Of a stretch of DNA of 64,000 nucleotides, positions 43,801 to 56,000 are shown in pieces; position 1 is the stretch's first letter; the number at the start of each line of letters is the position of its first letter. The notes under the pieces were generated by a model, which was not told the DNA's origin, did not search any database, and saw nothing but the letters and a program-made list of their open reading frames with translations. The translations under genes and the position numbers were made by a program. Origin of the DNA: Yamagishiella unicocca (lineage: Eukaryota > Chlorophyta > Chlorophyceae > Chlamydomonadales > Volvocaceae); the NCBI GenBank assembly GCA_003116995.1, contig BDSL01000068.1, positions 434,001 to 498,000 of the forward strand, in the 5' to 3' direction.

Positions 43801-45043
43801 ACTCGTCGTGTGGTGTACCCAGGACTGGGAGGACGAGCTGCTCAGCCACTGGCTGTGCGAGGAGGTGCTGTCGGTGGGCTTGGCTGGCGGCGGCGACCCG
43901 ATGGGGAGCTTGGACACCTCGGGTCACGACGCAAATGGGTCGGACAGCGATCCGCTGGCGGGACCCGGTGGGCGCAGCTTCCGGCGCGGCCTCAGCCGCA
44001 TGCCCAGCATGGCACGGCTGGGCGCAATGGCGGCCACACGTCGGGTTCTGGAGCGGGGCCTCCGTATCAAGGTGGGTTGGGCCGGCTGCTCCCTCAGCTG
44101 GTGTGTCGGATCGGTACCGGGAACATCAAGGCTTCAAGAGCGAGGGCTGTTGGGGCCTGGGGAGGCTTGGGAGCAGGTTTCGGAGCTTTGCGACCCCTGG
44201 CTCGTTGCCGGGAGGAGTGGTAGGGTGCATGGAAGAGACTACTTGCGGTCCAAATGGGGCGTGTGTGAGCAGCGCAAGTGGGTAGCGCATGGAAACCGAA
44301 CAGCTGGGCGGCGTCTGGGGGCAGGGTGCGGCCTGTGGGAGGGGGTGTGAAAGGAGACACGTGGGGCGGGGTGTGCAGGGAACCGCGCGGCGGTGGGGTG
44401 AGATGATCGATGATCGGTGCCCCGCCACCCGCGCGCACCGTAGCCTGCAGCCCTCCTGGAACCATGACCCTACAGCCCTCCCTCGAGCCGCAATGGAGGC
44501 ACCAACTACTTGCGAACTGCGTCACCGTGCAACGGTTCCCCAACCACCGGCGTCCGTCTTCTCCCCGCGGTCGCCCGTACGACAACACAGAAAGCGTTCT
44601 CCACCCCTGCTTGACCACACGGTTGTAAAGTCCAGCAGCACTGCCACACATAACCTATCATCGATTCCTCCTCCCCTGCCCGCCCGCCGGCTGCCCGCCA
44701 CCCACTCCCCCCCTAGGTCGGCCTCGACACCGGGCCCGCTTCCCACTTGCTCAACGAGGCCTCGGGTCGTCTGAGCTACCGCGGCAAGGTGATGAACCGG
44801 GCTTCCAGAGTGGCTGGCAAGGCGGCGGCTGGTCAGGTGGTGTGTACGGACGCGTGCTGGCGCGGCGTCCTGGAGGGGCCGCAGTCCACGGGTGGGGGGG
44901 TCGACGGGTTATTGGCTGGGGATGATGAGGCGTGCAGCGATAGCGACAGCGGCGGCGGCCTGGTCGGCGTCAGCTTGGGGCGAGTGGCGCTGCGGGGCGT
45001 GAGTAATCCGGTGGAGCTTATACAATGCATGAAGGCCGATTGA
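34811..45043 (+). CDS. Receptor-type adenylate/guanylate cyclase with solute-binding ectodomain and two cyclase domains (5' end unresolved)
   Basis: Exons join in phase: 34811-34839 (tentative), 35117-35327, 35512-36517, 36987-37338, 37909-38111, 38459-38641, 39011-39136, 39648-39715, 40023-40850, 41120-41261, 41725-42620, 43143-43352, 43823-44071 and 44717-45043 (at least 1,600 aa). The ectodomain (to about 38.1 kb) resembles solute-binding proteins and the minus-strand gene at the left edge. One membrane span follows (LVTSVALGLLLALLLVALLL). Cyclase domain C1 has SDIQNSTALWE, EGDSFILAFADP and RVRMGLHTG, with a 276-residue exon of low-complexity sequence inserted. A long linker contains TPRVAS-type repeats. 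Cyclase domain C2 has YVVGASTLLADLP, EGGDGLVLAAF, VGLDTG and SYRGKVMNRASRVAG. It would make cAMP or cGMP in response to an external ligand; which nucleotide is undecided. Confidence 0.85.
41562..41703. repeat. 9-base repeat (ACTACCCCC)n in a cyclase-gene intron
   Basis: About 16 copies just before the splice acceptor at 41724. It creates a false Val/Gly reading frame on the minus strand. Confidence 0.9.
42020..42335 (+). repeat. Coding low-complexity repeat in the cyclase linker
   Basis: Degenerate 24-36 base units encode LTPRVASVLT/LTSTP-like repeats in the frame that links C1 to C2. The frame stays open through the whole 298-codon exon 41725-42620, which supports its being translated. Confidence 0.7.
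42981..43135 (-). repeat. Two dispersed repeat family B copies in a cyclase intron
   Basis: TTTTCGCGTCAACGGTTTTT at 42990 and TTGTCGTGTCAACGGTTTTT at 43097, each followed by ATGCC or ATACA and a C-run. A third, diverged relative (CGAGTTACCGGTTCTTTACC) lies between them at about 43062. All sit just before the acceptor at 43142. Confidence 0.75.
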
Positions 45044-47086
45044 TTGCGGTCGTGGCGGTTGCGTGGCGGTTGTTGCCGATGTTTTAGGCAAGAAGGGAAG
45101 GGGCTGGGGAGGTGGGGTGATTTTGTTTCACAGGCCCAGCGATGGGCGCTCAGTAGCGGCGTGGGCGCTGTCTGGTGGACGTGTCGGCAGTAGCGCGTCG
45201 TGCCGGCAGTAGCGCGCGGCTGCGTACATTGTGATGCTGATGGTCCAAGCTATGCACCGGTTTAAAACCAAGTGAAGGAACTATTGACAAGTGCGTTCAA
45301 GACTTGCATTAAGGAGGAACCCAATGTAGTATGCCACCGCTCAGCACCGCTCTGACAGGGTGTTTGTTGCGTTACTTATAAGTACTCAAGGACGGGGGCA
45401 GGATAATTGGGACGTGAGTTCCGGGGTGTTGGTATTTTTGTGTGCAGGGTGCCCGAAGGAAATTCCTTCATTTTTTTCCGCGCCTTCATCCCCTGGAGCC
45501 GCCGGGTATTGTTCCCTACAGTCGACTCATTCCATCGCGCCGCTTCGATCTGCGCGCTTTCCGGCGTGGAGCCTGATCCCAAGCGTATTTCCTTATGCAA
45601 ATATATAAATGTTTCTGGTGCGTGCTGGCATTCCTTCGTAATCCTTTGTTATAATTCCTTGGCTAGCGCCGTAAGCCTTGTAGCCCCTGGTCCGATCCCC
45701 TTCGACTCGTCTTCGCTGCGCACGGCTGCGCAGCGCTGGCGACCCCTCGGTGCCACTCCAGGAAGTAAGAAACCCACATCCGCAACCCACGCGCGCCCAT
45801 CCTCGCGGAGGTTGAAGGTGTTTTGAACTTGAATGCGTAGCCCTCATTCAACGCATGCACGTTGTGCAAGACTGCCGCCGCTGGACTCGGCGTCGTTGTT
45901 GATTGCGCAAGGCCGTGATGGGTCTCGATGCGTTGTTCATGCGATATACCTGGGGCGACGTACCCAGAGGCGAACCAAACATCAACGGGAAACGACACGT
46001 CGAGACACGACTCGGGCTTCTGAGCGCCTTCCCTTCCTCGTCTTCCCCACGGCAGTTGCCCCACTCGTTGGTGCCGACCCACGGGTTTCCCCTCTGCCCC
46101 ACTCGTCATCGTCATCGGCCCAATGTGTAGCTGTGCACCCGCGCACCAACGCCAGGAACCCCATGGCTCCTTCTGACAGCATTCTAGGTCACCGCCTTCT
46201 CGCCGTCACTGCGGGTCAGGTAATTCCTGGTACAGGAGGGTAGTAACCGGAGGGCTTTCCCGCCGGCTTGGGTTTCGCAGTTTCCCGTTTCCGATTTGTG
46301 GCCCAGGACTATGAGAGTAGAGTTCCTGGCGAGGATTCCAGAGATTCTTGATCCACAGCATGCCTGATTGCTTATTCCAGGATCGTTAGGGTTGTCATGT
46401 CCGTATTGCCATGCTGTAAATTTTCCTACGGTTGGCCTACTGGACGAGAGTTTCCAGGTGCTGAAAAACAGTAAATTTGGTGCAGCATTCAAAGGACCTG
46501 CGTGAGACCGGCAGTTGAACCCGTTGGTCATAGGCATGGCATTGGGGCAGGTCACGGGCGCTTAACGCGCTGGAGCCACCGCATATCGACTTCTAATGAA
46601 GATGAAGCTGTATTTGAAATACCAGGTTGCGTGCAGAAAACATAAATTGGCAAGGATAGGAGGGGCGCAGCAAAGTCATAGGATTTTTATGGCGGGGTTT
46701 TTTAATACATTTATATGACTTAGCTGCGCACCTGCTACCCTCTGCCGCTTTAGCATGTCATCGCTACGAAAGGGTTGACGTTGTATGTGGCAGATGCCTA
46801 CATGAGCTGAATTATACGGATGGACGAGTGTCAGGGACGTGCTGAACAGCTAACTGCACACTTCAACTAAACACGCCCGTGCTTGATGCTTAGGATCCAG
46901 CGCGTCCCATCTCTATACCTCTATACCTTTACATGTGAGCACGCTTGTATCTACCAAAACAGTGGGAGGTTGCCGGTCCCTTACACGGCTATGCGCCCTG
47001 TGGCGCCGAAGTGCAACTCTAGTGACTACTAGTGCTGTTATCTAACACGCGATCAAGTGCATGCAAGTGCGCTAATTAGGTAAACT
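45044..47086. other. Spacer between cyclase and kinase genes
   Basis: No exon with splice or family support. A TGTAA at 46415 is the only candidate poly(A) signal I found for the cyclase gene and is far (1.37 kb) from its stop. The promoter of the kinase gene must lie in the right part. Confidence 0.45.
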
Positions 47087-50000
47087 ATGACCGCCGTTGC
47101 ACCCGATTCGCAAACAGGGCTAGGGACGGGGTATGGCCAAATAGGGATTATAACGGAAGCTGCCACAGCTATTGATGTATCACAAGTTGAAAGTGCGCCG
47201 GAGGCGAGTAAGGACAAGCTTGAACAGTCGGCGCCCGCGTCGAGGGACGACTCAGTCGACGGAACGAGCGTCAAACCCAAGGAACCGGAGACAGTGCTGA
47301 AACATTCCTCTTGTTCGGAAGCGGGGTGCTCAACGCAAGCCGAGGAGCTGAAGCCTGCTGCTCACCCTCTGAAGACGGCATGGGTACGTATACCTTCCCT
47401 ATTCCGTCGGAGGAAAATGTTGTGGGCGTAACTTCTTTTCCGTCTGAGAAAAATGTTGCGGGCGAAACTCCTTTTCCGTTCACAGTCGGCCACCATGTTC
47501 GGCCCCGACACGTGCTCCCAACCTCCGCAACACGGCGCCTCGCTTGCCTCTCCCCTTTCCGCACCCCCCCCCCCCTTACTGCAAGCATTCATCACTCTGA
47601 GCAATGCCTCCCTCCCAATTAACCTCCTCCTCTGCAGCGCTGGTTCCGCAAAATACCCAGTTACATATGGGTGGCGCTGGCGGTGCTGGTGGTGTTTGAA
47701 GTGCTCGCTGTGATTGGGGCCATTTTCTACACGCGATCCGTGACGTCGGACACGCGCCGCGCTACCGCCGACGCTGCTCGGTCCTGCGCCAGAGCCATTG
47801 AGACGCTGCTGGACCACCTGATCGCCCCCATGATGAGCGTGGCGCACTTGGTGCAACTGGTGAGGGCGCGGCGGGCTGGGGCCTGGCCGCACCGGGCCGG
47901 GGTGCGAGGGATGGCTAAGGCCGCAATAAGACGCACTGTTCTAAGGCTCCTCAAGAGCTGCTCGGTGGGCGCAGTTACGGCATTAGCGGCAGTGGCGAAA
48001 GTCTGCACGTTTCCTGGTTCCGGAGCGGCTGCAAGGGGGCGCCACAGGCGGTTGTGGCGCCGTACGGCACGTTTTGGCGCCGAGTAGACCTCAGCTGGCA
48101 AACGAAGACGTGGTGTATGTAGCGGCCATTGAGGGGAAGGGGCCAGGCTTCGCAATAGCACCAAAACCCTAGGGACCCGTCAAAGGGACGCATGTCGGCA
48201 CGGGCGATTGAGACCACTGGGAGACCGGCTAGGTCAGGCGAGGTGGCGGGTAGTAAGGGCTGGGCATGTGGGCTGAGTGGTCGCTCCGCGCCGAAGAGCG
48301 GTTTGCGATGATGATGGTGGTGGGGGTGGTGGTGGGGTGGGGGTGGGGGTGGTAGTGGTGGGGGTGGTGGTGGTGGTGGTGGGGGGGGGGGGGCACGTGG
48401 GGCCGAAGAGTCGCGGACTGGTGCGGCCGGGTCCCTGTAGGGGTGGGTGCCGTGCTCGTGCGGGGTGCAGTGGGGAGGGCAGGACGCAGTACGGCACAGG
48501 GGAATTCGGCGGGTGGCGGGGGAGCGCGTACGGCGAAACGGCTAGGCGGGTATCGAGGTGTCGACAGGCCGGTATTGCCGGTGTCGAGGTGTCGACAGGG
48601 TGTCTTGCGAGGAGGGTGATCGAGTGGCGCGTGCGCTGGGTACTAGGGACTGGGTGCAAGCGGCAGCGCTGACCCAGCTGGCCTCGGTGTTACCCAGCAC
48701 CCCAAGCAACAACAACTTCAGAAACCCTAATATACATGGCCATCGACTGCTCCGCTGCCCGCAGCAACCCCACTGGCCGACCGTCAACGCGAGCTTCCCG
48801 GCCTTTGCGGAAGCTATATACAAGTGCGTGGGCGAGGGGATGAGGGGACGAGGGAGTGAGGGGACGAGGGAGTGAGGGGACGAGGGGGTGAGGGGTGAGG
48901 GAGTGAGGGGACGAGGGGGTGAGGGGGTGAGGGGACGAGGGAGTGAGGGGATGAGGGGCCGAGGGGGTGAGGGGCCGAGGGGGTGAGGGGTTTGGGGATG
49001 AGGGGTTTGGGGTTGAGGGGATGAGGGGACGAGGGGGTGAGGCGGTGAGGGGACGAGGGGGTGAGGGGACGAGGGAGTGAGGGGACGAGGGGGTGAGGGG
49101 ACGAGGGAGTGAGGGGACGAGGGGGTGAGGGGGTGAGGGGAAAGCAGCGTGGATAGGGCCCGTGGAGGCCTCCATTTGCGTCATATGGCGTTCCCGGATA
49201 CCGTACACCCGTACCTGGGTGGGCTTGGGCAGAGGCGCAGGGGTGTGGTTGAGAATAACCCGGAGTCGAACAGGGCGTGGGTGGGGAGGGGGGAGGGCAA
49301 GGCGGGGAGGTGGAGGGGCGCGGGCGCCGCTAACACCTGCTCTCCGCCGCCCGTCGTGTGTATAGCTCCATGCCGTGCTGTGCCGGCTGTCCCCGCTTCT
49401 AGCCCCACCCCGCCGGTCGCTGATCCGCGCTATCGTCTCCCTTACTCCCGGTTGCGCTCCATGACGGTGCCGTACCGAAACCCAATCGCAGGACCAATCC
49501 GTTCTACCAGGTCGAGATGTGCCCCTACGGGCTGGTGGGCGCGATGTCGATGCGTGAGTTGCTGCCGTACAGCGCCACGGGAGGCCGGGGGGGGGAGTAA
49601 GAGGGGGGGAGTAAGAGGGGGGGAGTAAGAGGGGGGGAGTAAGAGGGGGGGAGTAAGAGGGGGGGGGAAGTCAGGGCGTGGTGGCTGGCGAGTGTCGAGC
49701 ATGTCTGCGGGATGGGAGGAGGTCGGAGGGGGAGGAGAGGAGGATAGAGCGCCGAGCGCACAGGGGTGGGGGCGGTTGGATGCGCGGGTGCCACTGGGGG
49801 TGGTGGGTGTGTAAGGGTAAGATGCGCGGGTGCCACTGGGGGTGGTGGGTGTGTAAGGGTAAGATGCGCGGGTGCCACTGGGGGTGGTGGGTGTGTAAGG
49901 GTAAGATGCGCGGGTGCCACTGGGGGTGGTGGGTGTGTAAGGGTTGGATGCGCGGGTGCCACTGGGGGTGGTAGGGGGGTGGGTGGGGGTTGAAGTTGCT

Positions 50001-53000
50001 CGGGCGCTCCCTGCCTCCGCCGCTGCAAGCTCCACGGCGTAGGGGTCCCGCGGCAGCGCCACCGCGCCTAACACCCAGCCCCCCTCCCCCCTCCCCCTCC
50101 CCTTCCCCCTCCCCCTCCCCTTCCCCCTCCCCCTCCCCTCCCCCCCCCCCCAACTCCCCCTCCCCCTCCCCTCCCCCTTCCACTCCCCCTCCCCCTTCCA
50201 CTCCCCTTCCCCCCTCCCATCCTCATCTTGGCACCGTGTGGGTCGATTACCTGATGCCTCTGACGCCCGCCGCCCCTGCGCTGTACGACACCTCGCCTGC
50301 CAGCCTGGATCAACGCCACTGGCAACCTGACCGCCGAGGAGAACTGGAAGATCATGCTGTCGTTCGACTACGGGGTGGACATCCTCCGTCCGGAGTCCAA
50401 AACCCAGTGAGTCGTGTGAGGCTGGCGGCGCCGCGCGGCGCGCGCGTGCCGTACGCCGCTCCGAAACCACACCACCACCACCACCACCACCACCACCCCA
50501 AGCAGCGAGTCGGGCTTCGCCCCAAATGGCATGGGGGCCGCGGCGCCGAGCGCTGGGCCCGATACCACCCCGGCGCAACCTCGTGCGCGCGTTGTAGGGC
50601 GGCGATGCGGGAGCGAGCAAGTTTGTGGTTTCGGAGGCGAAAAGGAATGGTCTGCCACCCCACCGTCTCCCTGCAGTACACACAGCACGTGCGCCGACGG
50701 CCTCCCTGGAGCTGTGAACGCACCCGGGCATCCGATCCAACAGATCTCATCTCCGGGAGCGGCCCGGGTTGCCACATTCGGCAAAGCCTGAACCTGCGCC
50801 TCCCCCCTCCCTTCCACCTTCCCCCCTTCCCCCCGGTGTGTTTTTGCACCCTTCCACCTCCCCCCCTTCCCTCCCCCTTCCACCCCCTCCCTTCCACCTC
50901 CCAGCCAGGATGAGATCAATGCCATCATCCAGAACGGCTCCGCGATCTTGCTTGGGCCCTGGTACGCGGACGGGGAGCTCTCGCAGGGCGCCTTTGTGGT
51001 GCGCTACAGCATCTTCATGCCGCCCGGCGATTGGGACATGCCGACGCCGAGTGAGTACGTGGCTTGAGGGGGGGGGGGTAAAAACCCGGCTTGACGGGGG
51101 GGAGAGGGGAGGAACCCATGAACGGTGGGACGGGCCGAGCGGGGGGGCATGGTCCTTAAGGTGGCATAGTAAGGGGGGAATGAGGAGGGGGAGGGGGGGG
51201 AGTGGAAGAGGGGAGGGGACTGCAAGGGGGGAGGGGAGTGGAGGTGGGGACTTCGCGACGTACACCCGTGTTCCATTACCACAGAGACGCGAAACTCCGG
51301 GGACTTAAGAGGGGAGACCGTCAGGCCGGACCGTCTGTACAGCGTAGGGCCCGTCGCGGGGAGTCGCGGGGGGGGGCTTCATCCTGTGTATGTTGCAGCG
51401 CGGAGCCGGGGTTGTACTCACCGGGGGCCGTTACCTTCCTCCTGCCGGCCTACCGTAGCTAGCGGCAACCTGCCCCCCCATTCCATCAATTGCGCCCTTG
51501 GCTGCCCCGGGCGCTACACAGCGGCAGTAACCCCGTCGCCTCTCCTCCCCTTCCCTCCCCATATCGCGTAACCGGGTCAATATGCCTTCGTCCCTTCGGG
51601 TCTTCCCCTAATATTCCCTCGTCCTCGTCCTCCTCCTCCGCCCGGTCCTCGCCCTCAGACTCCATAGAGTACTGTCCGTACGACGTCTGCAACACCCCGG
51701 ACGGCCTCACGTGGTGGGGCTGGTCGAATGTGAGTCGATGGGGGTGGGTGCCGCATGGGCTGGGGGGTGGGGCTGGTCGAATGTGAGTCGAGGGGGGCTC
51801 TCCCGCCACCCGTAGTGCTACTGCGGGTCCCTTGCGCCACCAGGTCTTGCCGTTCGCCGTCTCGAGCAAATCAGGGGCACAGGCGCCCCGGTGCCGCATG
51901 GGCTGGGGGGTTGGGGGCGGCGGGGGAGGGCACTGGGATGGGATGGGGTGGGGTGCGCGAGGTGGGGTGGGGTGGAGTGGGGAGAGGAGGTGCCCTGCTG
52001 CGCGCAGGGTTAAGGCGGCGGGGGGTGGGGTTGCAAACCCACGGACTCTCTCCTTTGCCTTGGATGTTGACTAGGCCCTCGGCCATCTTGCCCCCTCCTC
52101 TCTCGCTCGCTGATGCCTTTGCTTCGTACCTTCTGCGGTCACGGACACTTCACCCCCGCCCGTCTCTCTCTCTCTCTCTCTGCCCCCCTCTCTCTCTCCT
52201 TTTCTCACTCCTCCCCCTCCCTCCGGTCCGCCGGCCCCTTCAGGCCGTGTTCGCATGGAAGACGGTGCTGCCCGGGCTGCGGCTGCTGGACGACCGCGGC
52301 CTGCTCTACACGCTGTCTCCTGACTTGCGTGCGGCCAACCAGTCCTTCCTGGCTATGAGTGAACCGGTACGGGGGGAGGGGGTGTTGGGCGAGGGTATCA
52401 GGATTGGGGGGCGAAAAAACCCGTGTACACACGATACAGCAGTAGGAGGAGGAGGAAGAGGAGGAGGAGGAGGAGTGGAAGACTAGCAGGCGACCAGTTT
52501 GGTGGCACACGCGTTTGAGGTTGCATCAGGATGAGGGAGAGGAGGGGCAAGTGCTGCGAGACGGCGCGGACCCGCGGGTCGGTCCCGCTGCAGGTTGGGA
52601 GTGTGGGAGCGGCAGGGGCGTCGAGTGGCCCTGGACCGAGTAGCACCCTCACCCGCGCCCCCTGGGCCGAGTAGCGCCCTCACCCGCGCCCCACACACCA
52701 CTGCCCCGCCCTACCGTCTCACCTCCTCGGCCCCCGGGTTTCCTCTCTTCCCCTGCCAGGGCGAGGGGTGTACTCCCCCACTTCGAGGGCCGCCACCATG
52801 AGTTGCCCCCAGTGTCCCAACACCCCCCCCCGCACACCCTGCTCCTGGCACCCTTCCACCGACCCCCCTCCGCCGACCCAGAAGCCCCTGCTGGGACGCA
52901 TATGTGACTATTGTTCAGCCTCCTTCCCAACCCGTCCCCCTTGCTGCCTCCTCTTCCGACCCCCCTCCCTCCCCTACCTTCCCTCCCTCACTCCCTCCCT

Positions 53001-56000
53001 CGCCTTCCTTGCCCCCATCCCCGCCTCCCTTCCCTCCCCTCCCTCTCCTCCCTTCCCTCCCCTCCCTCTCCTCCCTTCCCTCCCTCACCGCCTTACTTTC
53101 ATCTTTCCCCGCCTCCCTCCCTGCCTCCCCGCCTCTTCTAACCCACAGCTTCCCGACCCGGACGAGTGTGAGATAGTCATCGTGGACGTGTACGGCTGGA
53201 TGGCTTGGACGTTCTGCGTGATGCCCTCCGGTGGCTTCAGCCCCACCTGGCGCGTGGGACTGCTGGTGGGCGTCACGGCGCTGGCTTTGGTGCTGGCGGG
53301 GCTGGTGCTGCTGGTGCTGCGCAGTCGCCACCAGGCGGTCGAGTACTTGGACAAACAGCTGGTGGGTGGGGTGGGGGCAAAAAGACCCATTTGGGTGGGG
53401 TGGGAGCAAAAAGACCCATTGGGGTGAGGTGGGCGCAAAAAGACCCATTTGGGTGGGGTGGGCGCAAGAAGACCCATTTGGGTGGGGTGGAAGCAAAAAC
53501 GCCGGCTGGGTGGGGTGGGGGCACCAGGGCCGGGCGGGACGGGCGAGTGGAGGTTACGGTTTTGGGTTTGGGAGGGATTAGGCGCGGGCGTGGATCATGC
53601 TGCCGCCGTCAAGTCGCGTTTCCCCATCGCGCGTCAAATGCCGTATTTGTCCTCCACACGCCCCATACCAAAACACACTCCCGGCCCCCGCTGTCTTCTC
53701 GCCCCTCCCTTGCCCCTCCCTCGCCCCTCCCTCGCCCCTCCCTCGCCCCCCCCCTCGCCCCCCCCTCGCCCCTCCCTCGCCCCCCCCTCGCCCCTCCCTC
53801 GCCCCTCCCTCGCCCCCCCAGGAGCTCAACGCCCAGCTGGCCGTCGCCAAGGAGGAGGCGGAGGAGGGGCGCCGTGTGATCGAGGCCGAGAAGCGGGTGA
53901 TGGACGCGCTGATGCAGCGCCAGCGCAACCTCATCGAGCTGTTCGGCAAGGAGGACGAGCTGCTGGCGGAGGGCGACGAGGCGCTGCAGCGGAGGCTGCA
54001 GCTCACGGGGAGCGGCTCGCAGACCTCCATGTCTCGGGAGAGCTCGGCAGTGGGTGGGTGGGGGAAGGGTGCGAACCGTGAGAACCGACAGCAGCTCAGG
54101 TTTACTAATACGCGCGCACAAAAGAAACCGCAGGAAGAAGAACGCAGGGACCATAGCCACCACAACCGCCCCGCCCCTCTCCATCACCCAAGTTCCCCAG
54201 CATGCACCTCGAAACGGTTTCTCTCGCATCCACGGGTCTTGCTCGACACCTCCCCCTCCTTCCGCAGATCGCATCGAGGCTGTGCGCAGGCAGCTGACCG
54301 GGTCGCGCAGGTGGGTGGGGTGGGGTAATGGGGGGGGGATTGGGTCGGGCTGGGGGGTGGGTTTTGCAGGTGGGGGGGTGGCGGCTGGCCGTCGTCGTTG
54401 TCCCTGCCGGAGCCATGCTGCCGTGCGCGCTTGCTCCGGAGTAGACAACAGCACTCACAGGCTAGGAGGCCAGACAGCCGGAGGCACAGGAGACAAAACG
54501 CTGCTGCCAGAACCCCGCCCGGGGGAAGACATGGGGGGAAGACATGGGGTTGGGGTTAACTCCAGGGAGGACCCAAGGCACTCAGGCGGCAATGCCTGAG
54601 GGGCTGCCCGCTGGTCGTGGGGTGCTGCGGCGAGGCTGGGGACTCTGCCGCCGCCGTGTGCCACTCACCGCCTCCAAGGTTTTGACGTCCGCGCGCGCTC
54701 GATCGCGCACATGGGTGTCGTACATGTAAGTGTACGACGTGGCTGATCGTGGATGATGAGGCGTAGCTGTCGGCGTGCGCGGCTGGTTCCGCGGTGTGAA
54801 TGTGCGCGCCTGGTGCCAGAGCTAACATGGTGTTCCGCGGTGTGAATGTGCGCGCCTGGTGCCAGAGCTAACATGGTGTTCCGCGGTGTGAATGTGCGCG
54901 CCTGGTGCCAGAGCTAACATGGTGTTCCGCGGTGTGAATGTGCGCGCCTGGTGCCAGAGCTAACATGGTGTTCCGCGGTGTGAATGTGCGCGCCTGGTGC
55001 CAGAGCTAACATGGTGTTCCGCGGTGTGAATGTGCGCGCCTGGTGCCAGAGCTAACATGGTGTTCCGCGGTGTGAATGTGCGCACCTGGTGCCAGAGCTA
55101 ACATGGTGTTCCGCGGTGTGAATGTGCGCACCTGGTGCCAGAGCTAACATGGTGTTCCGCGGTGTGAATGTGCGCACCTGGTGCCAGAGCTAACATGGTG
55201 TTGAGGGGAATTCTGCCGGTTTGGGTCTGGCAAGGGGTTGCAAGGAAAACCCGTCTGGCAAGGGGTGGGGGGAGGTGGGGGGTAGGATGCGAGGCCCGCG
55301 GCTACCGACGTGCCCGCCACCTGCTGTCCGCATCCGCCGCCCTCGCGCCCTGCGCTGCTGCCTCTTGCTCGTACCGTACTAGACAGGAAAATGTCGTACC
55401 CTACCTGTCAGGTGGGGTATTCCGTGTACCGCTTACGCGTTTGAAACCCTTGCTGGTTGTTGTAACGGTGTAACCCTTGCTGGTTGTTGTAACGGTGTAA
55501 CCCTTGCTGGTTGTTGTAACGGTGTAACCCTTGCTGATGTTTGTGTGATGTGTGTATTTGCAGCACCAAGAGCGCGGGAGGCGCCAACGAGATCAAGCTC
55601 ATGGAGATGCTGGGAGAGGGTACGTGTGTGCATGAAGCTGGCGAGGAAACCTGTGGACACGACATAGGAGATAGGAGACAGAACGAACTTTACTAGCGCG
55701 AGAAGAGAGCGTTCGCGAAAAACAACAACTGAGAGAGTGTGTGTGGGGGGGTTCGAGGAAGACCCGTGTGGGGGGGCGCCGAGGAGGGCGTGGAAACATC
55801 TTTGACCGTCTGTCCTAAACGGTGTTTTTTCGGGCATCCACGGGTCTCCCTCGAAACCCCCACCACCACCACCACGTTCTTCCCCCTCCCTCATGTTCCC
55901 CCCTGGCGTTCATCCCCCTGTCTGCACGCCCCCGGCTTGTGTGGCCTGTTTAGGAAGCTTCGGCAAGGTGTACCGCGGGCTGTGGCGCGGCACCGACGTG

